Origin: Fasciola hepatica
Taxonomy: Eukaryota > Platyhelminthes > Trematoda > Plagiorchiida > Fasciolidae
DNA length: 64,000 bases
Assembly (NCBI GenBank): GCA_948099385.1
Contig: CANUEZ040000209.1
Location: forward strand, 744,001-808,000
Reading direction: 5' to 3'
Below are positions 10,679 to 22,547 of this stretch, in pieces; positions within the stretch are counted from its first letter, which is position 1, and the number at the start of each line of letters is the position of its first letter. A program made the position numbers and the translations under genes. A model generated the notes under the pieces. It did no database searches and was not told the DNA's origin. It saw nothing but the letters and a program-made list of their open reading frames with translations.

Positions 10679-12798
10679 TTGTTGTTTGGGTGTTCGACTG
10701 ACAATCGTTCACCCCAACCCTTGTTCGTGTCCCCGTGTGGGCTCTGTCCATGTGCAATGCTCATGATTCCCTTAGCGGATCAAACAGCTGTACAGTGCTT
10801 CCATAATTTTCAATGGTCAGTTCAGTGTTCAAGCTGCATGGAGAATCATATTATACAAATCTACTCTGCTACTGCTCTATTGCATTGTATGAGCAATCTG
10901 TGTGGGGATATTTCATAAGGGAATGCCTTGGTTTTATTTAGGCCCATAAATAGAGAAGTGATGGAACATAGGATTGGATCGGTGTGCGAGAATTTGGTTG
11001 TTACCGTTCAAAGCGAAAGCGAAAGCCGAAGCCAATTTGGGGATTGTGCTATATCATGTAGTGTATATGTTGAACAAAGCGTTTAGACTCATATTGGACA
11101 GCCTTGCGGTTTGGGTGTTCGACTGACAATCGTTCACCCCAACTCTTGTTCGTGTCCCCGTGTGGGCTCTGTCCATGTGCAATGCTCATGATTCCCTTAG
11201 CGTATCAAACAGCTGTACAGTGCTTCCATCATTTTCAATGGTCAGTTCAGTGTTCAAGCTGCATGGAGAATCATATTATACAAATCTACTCTGCAACTGC
11301 TCTATTGCATTGTATGAGCAATCTGTGTGGATTGTTCATCATGGAATGCCTTGGTTCTACTTAGGCCCATAAATAGAGAAGTGATGGAACATAGGATTGG
11401 ATCGGTGTGCGAGAATTTGGTTGTTACCGTTCAAAGCGAAAGCGAAAGCCGAAGCCAATTTGGGGATTGTGCTATATCATGTAGTGTATATGTTGAAAAA
11501 AGTTTTGAGACCCATATCCAATAGCTTGTGGTTTGGGTGTTCGACTGACAATCGTTCACCCCAACCCTTGTTCGTGTCCCCGTGTGGGCTCTGTCCATGT
11601 GCAATGCTCAAGATTCCCCTACCGGATCAATCAGCTGTACAGTGCTTCCATCATTTTCAATGGTCAGTTCAGTGTTCAAGCTGCATGTATAATCATATAA
11701 TACAAATCTACTCTGCTACTGCTCTATAGCATTGTATGAGCAATCTGTGTGGGGATTTTTCATAAGGGAATGCCTTGGTTTTACTTAGGCCCATAAATAG
11801 AGAAGTGATGGAACATAGGATTGGATCGGTGTGCGAGAATTCGGTTGTTACCGTTCAAAGCGAAAGCGAAAGCCGAAGCCAATTTGGGGATTGTGCTATA
11901 TCATGTAGTGTATATGTTGAACAAAGCGTTGAGACCCATATCGGATAGCCTTGTTGTTTGGGTGTTCGACTGACAATCGTTCACCCCAACCCTTGTTCGT
12001 GTCCCCGTGTGGGCTCTGTCCATGTGCAATGCTCATAATTCCGTTACCGGATCAAACAGCTGTACAGTGCGTCCATCATTTTCAATGGTCAGTTCAGTGT
12101 TCAAGCTGCATGGAGAATCATATTATACAAATCTACTCTGCCACTGCTCTATTGCATTGTATGAGCAATCTGTGTGGGGATTTTTCATAAGGGAATGCCT
12201 TGGTTTTACTTAGGCCCATAAATAGAGAAGTGATGGAACATAGGATTGGATCGGTGTGCGAGAATTTGGTTGTTACCGTTCAAAGCGAAAGCGAAAGCCG
12301 AAGCCAATTTGGGGATTGTGCTATATCATGTAGTGTATATGTTGAACAAAGCGTTCAGACTCATATTGGACAGCCTTGCGGTTTGGGTGTTCGACTGACA
12401 ATCGTTCACCCCAACTCTTGTTCGTGTCCCCGTGTGGGCTCTGTCCATGTGCAATGCTCATGATTCCCTTAGCGGATCAAACAGCTGTACAGTGCTTCCA
12501 TCATTTTCAATGGTCAGTTCCGTGGTCAAGCTGCATGGAGAATCATATTATACAAATCTACTCTGCTACTGCTCTATTGCATTGTATGAGCAATCTGTGT
12601 GGATTGTTCATAAGGGAATGCCTTGGTTTTACTTAGGCCCATAAATAGAGAAGTGATGGAACATAGGATTGGATCGGTGTGCGAGAATTTGGTTGTTACC
12701 GTTCAAAGCGAAAGCGAAAGCCGAAGCCAATTTGGGGATTGTGCATTATCATCTAGTGTATATGTTGAAGAAAGCGTTCAGACCCATATCGGATAGCC
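10679..12798. repeat. HOR-A copy 4 (2,120 bp)
   Basis: Anchors are at 10,679, 11,104, 11,526, 11,951 and 12,376. The b monomer has the standard GGATTGTTCATCATGG hinge again, so the copy 3 variant is private to that copy. Confidence 0.95.
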
Positions 12799-14918
12799 TT
12801 GTTGTTTGGGTGTTCGACTGACAATCGTTCACCCCAACCCTTGTTCGTGTCCCCGTGTGGGCTCTGTCCATGTGCAATGCTCATGATTCCCTTAGCGGAT
12901 CAAACAGCTGTACAGTGCTTCCATAATTTTCAATGGTCAGTTCAGTGTTCAAGCTGCATGGAGAATCATATTATACAAATCTACTCTGCTACTGCTCTAT
13001 TGCATTGTATGAGCAATCTGTGTGGGGATATTTCATAAGGGAATGCCTTGGTTTTATTTAGGCCCATAAATAGAGAAGTGATGGAACATAGGATTGGATC
13101 GGTGTGCGAGAATTTGGTTGTTACCGTTCAAAGCGAAAGCGAAAGCCGAAGCCAATTTGGGGATTGTGCTATATCATGTAGTGTATATGTTGAACAAAGC
13201 GTTTAGACTCATATTGGACAGCCTTGCGGTTTGGGTGTTCGACTGACAATCGTTCACCCCAACTCTTGTTCGTGTCCCCGTGTGGGCTCTGTCCATGTGC
13301 AATGCTCATGATTCCCTTAGCGTATCAAACAGCTGTACAGTGCTTCCATCATTTTCAATGGTCAGTTCAGTGTTCAAGCTGCATGGAGAATCATATTATA
13401 CAAATCTACTCTGCAACTGCTCTATTGCATTGTATGAGCAATCTGTGTGGATTGTTCATCATGGAATGCCTTGGTTCTACTTAGGCCCATAAATAGAGAA
13501 GTGATGGAACATAGGATTGGATCGGTGTGCGAGAATTTGGTTGTTACCGTTCAAAGCGAAAGCGAAAGCCGAAGCCAATTTGGGGATTGTGCTATATCAT
13601 GTAGTGTATATGTTGAAAAAAGTTTTGAGACCCATATCCAATAGCTTGTGGTTTGGGTGTTCGACTGACAATCGTTCACCCCAACCCTTGTTCGTGTCCC
13701 CGTGTGGGCTCTGTCCATGTGCAATGCTCAAGATTCCCCTACCGGATCAATCAGCTGTACAGTGCTTCCATCATTTTCAATGGTCAGTTCAGTGTTCAAG
13801 CTGCATGTATAATCATATAATACAAATCTACTCTGCTACTGCTCTATAGCATTGTATGAGCAATCTGTGTGGGGATTTTTCATAAGGGAATGCCTTGGTT
13901 TTACTTAGGCCCATAAATAGAGAAGTGATGGAACATAGGATTGGATCGGTGTGCGAGAATTCGGTTGTTACCGTTCAAAGCGAAAGCGAAAGCCGAAGCC
14001 AATTTGGGGATTGTGCTATATCATGTATTGTATATGTTGAACAAAGCGTTGAGACCCATATCGGATAGCCTTGTTGTTTGGGTGTTCGACTGACAATCGT
14101 TCACCCCAACCCTTGTTCGTGTCCCCGTGTGGGCTCTGTCCATGTGCAATGCTCATAATTCCGTTACCGGATCAAACAGCTGTACAGTGCGTCCATCATT
14201 TTCAATGGTCAGTTCAGTGTTCAAGCTGCATGGAGAATCATATTATACAAATCTACTCTGCCACTGCTCTATTGCATTGTATGAGCAATCTGTGTGGGGA
14301 TTTTTCATAAGGGAATGCCTTGGTTTTACTTAGGCCCATAAATAGAGAAGTGATGGAACATAGGATTGGATCGGTGTGCGAGAATTTGGTTGTTACCGTT
14401 CAAAGCGAAAGCGAAAGCCGAAGCCAATTTGGGGATTGTGCTATATCATGTAGTGTATATGTTGAACAAAGCGTTCAGACTCATATTGGACAGCCTTGCG
14501 GTTTGGGTGTTCGACTGACAATCGTTCACCCCAACTCTTGTTCGTGTCCCCGTGTGGGCTCTGTCCATGTGCAATGCTCATGATTCCCTTAGCGGATCAA
14601 ACAGCTGTACAGTGCTTCCATCATTTTCAATGGTCAGTTCCGTGGTCAAGCTGCATGGAGAATCATATTATACAAATCTACTCTGCTACTGCTCTATTGC
14701 ATTGTATGAGCAATCTGTGTGGATTGTTCATAAGGGAATGCCTTGGTTTTACTTAGGCCCATAAATAGAGAAGTGATGGAACATAGGATTGGATCGGTGT
14801 GCGAGAATTTGGTTGTTACCGTTCAAAGCGAAAGCGAAAGCCGAAGCCAATTTGGGGATTGTGCATTATCATCTAGTGTATATGTTGAAGAAAGCGTTCA
14901 GACCCATATCGGATAGCC
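12799..14918. repeat. HOR-A copy 5 (2,120 bp)
   Basis: Anchors are at 12,799, 13,224, 13,646, 14,071 and 14,496. One private substitution is visible at 14,028 (CATGTATTG instead of CATGTAGTG). Confidence 0.95.
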
Positions 14919-16980
14919 TTGTTGTTTGGGTGTTCGACTGACAATCGTTCACCCCAACCCTTGTTCGTGTCCCCGTGTGGGCTCTGTCCATGTGCAATGC
15001 TCATGATTCCCTTAGCGGATCAAACAGCTGTACAGTGCTTCCATAATTTTCAATGGTCAGTTCAGTGTTCAAGCTGCATGGAGAATCATATTATACAAAT
15101 CTACTCTGCTACTGCTCTATTGCATTGTATGAGCAATCTGTGTGGGGATATTTCATAAGGGAATGCCTTGGTTTTATTTAGGCCCATAAATAGAGAAGTG
15201 ATGGAACATAGGATTGGATCGGTGTGCGAGAATTTGGTTGTTACCGTTCAAAGCGAAAGCGAAAGCCGAAGCCAATTTGGGGATTGTGCTATATCATGTA
15301 GTGTATATGTTGAACAAAGCGTTTAGACTCATATTGGACAGCCTTGCGGTTTGGGTGTTCGACTGACAATCGTTCACCCCAACTCTTGTTCGTGTCCCCG
15401 TGTGGGCTCTGTCCATGTGCAATGCTCATGATTCCCTTAGCGTATCAAACAGCTGTACAGTGCTTCCATCATTTTCAATGGTCAGTTCAGTGTTCAAGCT
15501 GCATGGAGAATCATATTATACAAATCTACTCTGCAACTGCTCTATTGCATTGTATGAGCAATCTGTGTGGATTGTTCATCATGGAATGCCTTGGTTCTAC
15601 TTAGGCCCATAAATAGAGAAGTGATGGAACATAGGATTGGATCGGTGTGCGAGAATTTGGTTGTTACCGTTCAAAGCGAAAGCGAAAGCCGAAGCCAATT
15701 TGGGGATTGTGCTATATCATGTAGTGTATATGTTGAAAAAAGTTTTGAGACCCATATCCAATAGCTTGTGGTTTGGGTGTTCGACTGACAATCGTTCACC
15801 CCAACCCTTGTTCGTGTCCCCGTGTGGGCTCTGTCCATGTGCAATGCTCAAGATTCCCCTACCGGATCAATCAGCTGTACAGTGCTTCCATCATTTTCAA
15901 TGGTCAGTTCAGTGTTCAAGCTGCATGTATAATCATATAATACAAATCTACTCTGCTACTGCTCTATAGCATTGTATGAGCAATCTGTGTGGGGATTTTT
16001 CATAAGGGAATGCCTTGGTTTTACTTAGGCCCATAAATAGAGAAGTGATGGAACATAGGATTGGATCGGTGTGCGAGAATTCGGTTGTTACCGTTCAAAG
16101 CGAAAGCGAAAGCCGAAGCCAATTTGGGGATTGTGCTATATCATGTAGTGTATATGTTGAACAAAGCGTTGAGACCCATATCGGATAGCCTTGTTGTTTG
16201 GGTGTTCGACTGACAATCGTTCACCCCAACCCTTGTTCGTGTCCCCGTGTGGGCTCTGTCCATGTGCAATGCTCATAATTCCGTTACCGGATCAAACAGC
16301 TGTACAGTGCGTCCATCATTTTCAATGGTCAGTTCAGTGTTCAAGCTGCATGGAGAATCATATTATACAAATCTACTCTGCCACTGCTCTATTGCATTGT
16401 ATGAGCAATCTGTGTGGGGATTTTTCATAAGGGAATGCCTTGGTTTTACTTAGGCCCATAAATAGAGAAGTGATGGAACATAGGATTGGATCGGTGTGCG
16501 AGAATTTGGTTGTTACCGTTCAAAGCGAAAGCGAAAGCCGAAGCCAATTTGGGGATTGTGCTATATCATGTAGTGTATATGTTGAACAAAGCGTTCAGAC
16601 TCATATTGGACAGCCTTGCGGTTTGGGTGTTCGACTGACAATCGTTCACCCCAACTCTTGTTCGTGTCCCCGTGTGGGCTCTGTCCATGTGCAATGCTCA
16701 TGATTCCCTTAGCGGATCAAACAGCTGTACAGTGCTTCCATCATTTTCAATGGTCAGTTCCGTGGTCAAGCTGCATGGAGAATCATATTATACAAATCTA
16801 CTCTGCTACTGCTCTATTGCATTGTATGAGCAATCTGTGTGGATTGTTCATAAGGGAATGCCTTGATTTTACTTAGGCCCATAAATAGAGAAGTGATGGA
16901 ACATAGGATTGGATCGGTGTGCGAGAATTTGGTTGTTACCGTTCAAAGCGAAAGCGAAAGCCGAAGCCAATTTGGGGATT
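14919..16980. repeat. HOR-A copy 6, ending in the transition to the second 5.5 kb block
   Basis: Anchors are at 14,919, 15,344, 15,766, 16,191 and 16,616. The e monomer begins normally, has a private G-to-A at 16,866 (CCTTGATTTT), and then lacks the e-type GCATTATCATCTAG tail. It has GCTATATCATGTATTG instead, as found before the monomer at 927. The switch therefore lies between about 16,861 and 16,985. Confidence 0.9.
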
Positions 16981-18312
16981 GTGCTATATCATGTATTGTA
17001 TATGTTGAACAAAGCGTTGAGACCCATATGGGATAGCCTTGTGGTTTGGGTGTTCGACTGTCAATCGTTCACCCCAACCCTTGTTCGTGTCCCCGTGTGG
17101 GCTCTGTCCATGTGCAATGCTCATGATTCCCTTAGCGTATCAAACAGCTGTACAGTGCTTCCATCATTTTCAATGGTCAGTTCAGTGTTCAAGCTGCATG
17201 GAGAATCATATTATACAAATCTACTCTGCTACTGCTCTATTGCATTGTTTGAGCAATCTGTGTGGGGATTTTTCATAAGGGAATGCCTTGGTTTTACTTA
17301 GGCCCATAAATAGAGAAGTGATGGAACATAGGATTGGATCGGTGTGCGAGAATTTGGTTGTTACCGTTGAAAGCGAAAGCGGAAGCCGAAGCCAATTTGG
17401 GGATTGTGCTATATCATGTAGTGTATATGTTGAACAAAGTTTTGAGACCCATATCCAATAGCTTGTGGTTTGGGTGTTCGACTGACAATCGTTCACCCCA
17501 ACCCTTGTTCGTGTCCCCGTGTGGGCTCTGTCCATGTGCAATGCTCATGATTCCGTTACCGGATCAAACAGCGGTGCAGTGTTTCCATAGTTTTCAATGG
17601 TCAGTTCAGTGTTCAAGCTGCATGTATAATCATATAATACAAATCTACTCTGCTACTGCTCTATTGCATTGTATGAGCAATCTGTGTGGGGATTGTTCAT
17701 CATGGAATGCCTTGGTTTTACTTAGGCCCATAAATAGAGAAGTGATGGAACATAGGATTGGATCGGTGTGCGAGAATTTGGTTGTTACCGTTCAAAGCGA
17801 AAGCGAAAGCCGAAGCCAATTTGGGGATTGTGCTATATCATGTAGTGTATATGTTGAACAAAGCGTTGAGACCCACATGGGATAGCCTTGTTGTTTGGGT
17901 GTTCGACTGACATTCGTTCACCCCAACCCTTGTTCGTGTCCCCGTGTGGGCTCTGTCCATGTGCAATGCTCATGATTCCCTTAGCGGATCAAACAGCTGT
18001 ACAGTGCTTCCATAATTTTCAATGGTCAGTTCAGTGTTCAAGCTGCATGGAGAATCATATTATACAAATCTACTCTGCTACTGCTCTATTGCATTGTATG
18101 AGCAATCTGTGTGGGGATTGTTCATAAGGGAATGCCTTGGTTTTACTTAGGCCCATAAATAGAGAAGTGATGGAACATAGGATTGGATCGGTGTGCGAGA
18201 ATTTGGTTGTTACCGTTCAAAGCGAAAGCGAAAGCCGAAGCCAATTTGGGGATTGTGCTATATCATGTATTGTATATGTTGAACAAAGCGTTGAGACCCA
18301 TATTGGATAGCC

Positions 18313-19578
18313 TTGTTGTTTGGGTGTTCGACTGACAATCATTCACCCCAACTCTTGTTCGTGTCCCGTGTGGGCTCTGTCCATGTGCAATGCTCATGAT
18401 TCCCTTAGCGGATCAAACAGCTGTACAGTGCTTCCATAATTTTCAATGGTCAGTTCAGTGTTCAAGCTGCATGGAGAATCATATTATACAAATCTACTCT
18501 GCTACTGCTCTATTGCATTGTATGAGCAATCTGTGTGGATTGTTCATAAGGGAATGCCTTGGTTTTACTTAGGCCCATAAATAGAGAAGTGATGGAACAT
18601 AGGATTGGATCGGTGTGCGAGAATTTGGTTGTTACCGTTCAAAGCGAAAGCGAAAGCCGAAGCCAATTTGGGGATTGTGCTATATCATGTAGTGTATATG
18701 TTGAACAAAGCGTTCAGACTCATATTGGACAGACTTGCGGTTTGGGTGTTCGACTGACAATCATTCACCCCAACTCTTGTTCGTGTCCCGTGTGGGCTCT
18801 GTCCATGTGCAATGCTCATGATTCCCTTAGCGGATCAAACAGCTGTACAGTGCTTCCATAATTTTCAATGGTCAGTTCAGTGTTCAAGCTGCATGGAGAA
18901 TCATATTATACAAATCTACTCTGCTACTGCTCTATTGCATTGTATGAGCAATCTGTGTGGATTGTTCATAAGGGAATGCCTTGGTTTTACTTAGGCCCAT
19001 AAATAGAGAAGTGATGGAACATAGGATTGGATCGGTGTGCGAGAATTTGGTTGTTACCGTTCAAAGCGAAAGCGAAAGCCGAAGCCAATTTGGGGATTGT
19101 GCTATATCATGTAGTGTATATGTTGAACAAAGCGTTCAGACTCATATTGGACAGACTTGCGGTTTGGGTGTTCGACTGACATTCGTTCACCCCAACCCTT
19201 GTTCGTGTCCCGTGTGGGCTCTGTCCATGTGCAATGCTCATGATTCCCTTAGCGGATCAAACAGCTGTACAGTGCTTCCATAATTTTCAATGGTCAGTTC
19301 AGTGTTCAAGCTGCATGGAGAATCATATTATACAAATCTACTCTGCTACTGCTCTATTGCATTGTATGAGCAATCTGTGTGGATTGTTCATAAGGGAATG
19401 CCTTGGTTTTACTTAGGCCCATAAATAGAGAAGTGATGGAACATAGGATTGGATCGGTGTGCGAGAATTTGGTTGTTACCGTTCAAAGCGAAAGCGAAAG
19501 CCGAAGCCAATTTGGGGATTGTGCTATATCATGTAGTGTATATGTTGAACAAAGCGTTCAGACTCATATTGGACAGCC
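18313..19578. repeat. Local run of near-identical 422-bp monomers, second block
   Basis: This is the counterpart of 2,201-3,467. All three monomers here have the short CCCGTG and short GGATTG forms, giving spacings of 422, 422 and 422 bp. In copy 1 the middle monomer keeps CCCCGTG. Confidence 0.85.
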
Positions 19579-20427
19579 TTGCGGTTTGGGTGTTCGACTG
19601 ACAATCGTTCACCCCAACTCTTGTTCGTGTCCCCGTGTGGGCTCTGTCCATGTGCAATGCTCATGATTCCCTTAGCGGATCAAACAGCTGTACAGTGCTT
19701 CCATCATTTTCAATGGTCAGTTCAGTGTTCAAGCTGCATGGAGAATCATATTATACAAATCTACTCTGCTACTGCTCTATTGCATTGTATGAGCAATCTG
19801 TGTGGGGATTTTTCATAAGGGAATGCCTTGGTTTTACTTAGGCCCATAAATAGAGAAGTGATGGAACATAGGATTGGATCGGTGTGCGAGAATTTGGTTG
19901 TTACCGTTCAAAGCGAAAGCGAAAGCCGAAGCCAATTTGGGGATTGTGCTATATCATGTAGTGTATATGTTGAAAAAAGTTTTGAGACCCATATCCAATA
20001 GCTTGTGGTTTGGGTGTTCGACTGACAATCGTTCACCCCAACCCTTGTTCGTGTCCCCGTGTGGGCTCTGTCCATGTGCAATGCTCAAGATTCCCCTACC
20101 GGATCAATCAGCTGTACAGTGCTTCCATCATTTTCAATGGTCAGTTCAGTGTTCAAGCTGCATGGATAATCATATCATACAAATCTACTCTGCTACTGCT
20201 CTATTGCATTGTATGAGCAATCTGTGTGGGGATTTTTCATAAGGGAATGCCTTGGTTTTACTTAGGCCCATAAATAGAGAAGTGATGGAACATAGGATTG
20301 GATCGGTGTGCGAGAATTTGGTTGTTACCGTTCAAAGCGAAAGCGAAAGCCGAAGCCAATTTGGGGATTGTGCATTATCATCTAGTGTATATGTTGAAGA
20401 AAGCGTTCAGACCCATATCGGATAGCC

Positions 20428-22380
20428 TTGTTGTTTGGGTGTTCGACTGACAATCGTTCACCCCAACCCTTGTTCGTGTCCCCGTGTGGGCTCTGTCCAT
20501 GTGCAATGCTCATGATTCCCTTAGCGGATCAAACAGCTGTACAGTGCTTCCATAATTTTCAATGGTCAGTTCAGTGTTCAAGCTGCATGGAGAATCATAT
20601 TATACAAATCTACTCTGCTACTGCTCTATTGCATTGTATGAGCAATCTGTGTGGGGATATTTCATAAGGGAATGCCTTGGTTTTATTTAGGCCCATAAAT
20701 AGAGAAGTGATGGAACATAGGATTGGATCGGTGTGCGAGAATTTGGTTGTTACCGTTCAAAGCGAAAGCGAAAGCCGAAGCCAATTTGGGGATTGTGCTA
20801 TATCATGTAGTGTATATGTTGAACAAAGCGTTTAGACTCATATTGGACAGCCTTGCGGTTTGGGTGTTCGACTGACAATCGTTCACCCCAACTCTTGTTC
20901 GTGTCCCCGTGTGGGCTCTGTCCATGTGCAATGCTCATGATTCCCTTAGCGTATCAAACAGCTGTACAGTGCTTCCATCATTTTCAATGGTCAGTTCAGT
21001 GTTCAAGCTGCATGGAGAATCATATTATACAAATCTACTCTGCAACTGCTCTATTGCATTGTATGAGCAATCTGTGTGGATTGTTCATCATGGAATGCCT
21101 TGGTTCTACTTAGGCCCATAAATAGAGAAGTGATGGAACATAGGATTGGATCGGTGTGCGAGAATTTGGTTGTTACCGTTCAAAGCGAAAGCGAAAGCCG
21201 AAGCCAATTTGGGGATTGTGCTATATCATGTAGTGTATATGTTGAAAAAAGTTTTGAGACCCATATCCAATAGCTTGTGGTTTGGGTGTTCGACTGACAA
21301 TCGTTCACCCCAACCCTTGTTCGTGTCCCCGTGTGGGCTCTGTCCATGTGCAATGCTCAAGATTCCCCTACCGGATCAATCAGCTGTACAGTGCTTCCAT
21401 CATTTTCAATGGTCAGTTCAGTGTTCAAGCTGCATGTATAATCATATAATACAAATCTACTCTGCTACTGCTCTATAGCATTGTATGAGCAATCTGTGTG
21501 GGGATTTTTCATAAGGGAATGCCTTGGTTTTACTTAGGCCCATAAATAGAGAAGTGATGGAACATAGGATTGGATCGGTGTGCGAGAATTCGGTTGTTAC
21601 CGTTCAAAGCGAAAGCGAAAGCCGAAGCCAATTTGGGGATTGTGCTATATCATGTAGTGTATATGTTGAACAAAGCGTTGAGACCCATATCGGATAGCCT
21701 TGTTGTTTGGGTGTTCGACTGACAATCGTTCACCCCAACCCTTGTTCGTGTCCCCGTGTGGGCTCTGTCCATGTGCAATGCTCATAATTCCGTTACCGGA
21801 TCAAACAGCTGTACAGTGCGTCCATCATTTTCAATGGTCAGTTCAGTGTTCAAGCTGCATGGAGAATCATATTATACAAATCTACTCTGCCACTGCTCTA
21901 TTGCATTGTATGAGCAATCTGTGTGGGGATTTTTCATAAGGGAATGCCTTGGTTTTACTTAGGCCCATAAATAGAGAAGTGATGGAACATAGGATTGGAT
22001 CGGTGTGCGAGAATTTGGTTGTTACCGTTCAAAGCGAAAGCGAAAGCCGAAGCCAATTTGGGGATTGTGCTATATCATGTAGTGTATATGTTGAACAAAG
22101 CGTTCAGACTCATATTGGACAGCCTTGCGGTTTGGGTGTTCGACTGACAATCGTTCACCCCAACCCTTGTTCGTGTCCCCGTGTGGGCTCTGTCCATGTG
22201 CAATGCTCATGATTCCCTTAGCGGATCAAACAGCTGTACAGTGCTTCCATCATTTTCAATGGTCAGTTCCGTGGTCAAGCTGCATGGAGAATCATATTAT
22301 ACAAATCTACTCTGCTACTGCTCTATTGCATTGTATGAGCAATCTGTGTGGATTGTTCATAAGGGAATGCCTTGGTTTTA
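20428..22380. repeat. HOR-A copy 7, single and terminal
   Basis: Anchors are at 20,428, 20,853, 21,275, 21,700 and 22,125, again in a-b-c-d-e order. Its e monomer has CCCTTG instead of CTCTTG near 22,163 and ends TTTATTTAGACCC. It then runs into irregular monomers rather than another a monomer. Confidence 0.92.
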
Positions 22381-22547
22381 TTTAGACCCATAAATAGAGA
22401 AGTGATGGAACATAGGATTGGATCGGTGTGCGAGAATTTGGTTGTTACCGTTCAAAGCGAAAGCGAAAGCCGAAGCCAATTTGGGGATTGTGCTATATCA
22501 TGTAGTGTATATGTTGAACAAAGCGTTGAGACCCATATCGGATAGCC

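Larger units (their letters stand above)
16872..22380. repeat. 5.5 kb duplicated block, copy 2
   Basis: It corresponds to about 760-6,270. Anchors at 17,039, 17,463, 17,888, 18,313, 18,735, 19,157, 19,579, 20,003, 20,428, 20,853, 21,275, 21,700 and 22,125 match copy 1 anchors one for one. The third monomer of the local run (19,157) has ACATTCGTTCACCCCAACCC where copy 1 has ACAATCATTCACCCCAACTC, so it was partly converted or mutated after duplication. Confidence 0.9.
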
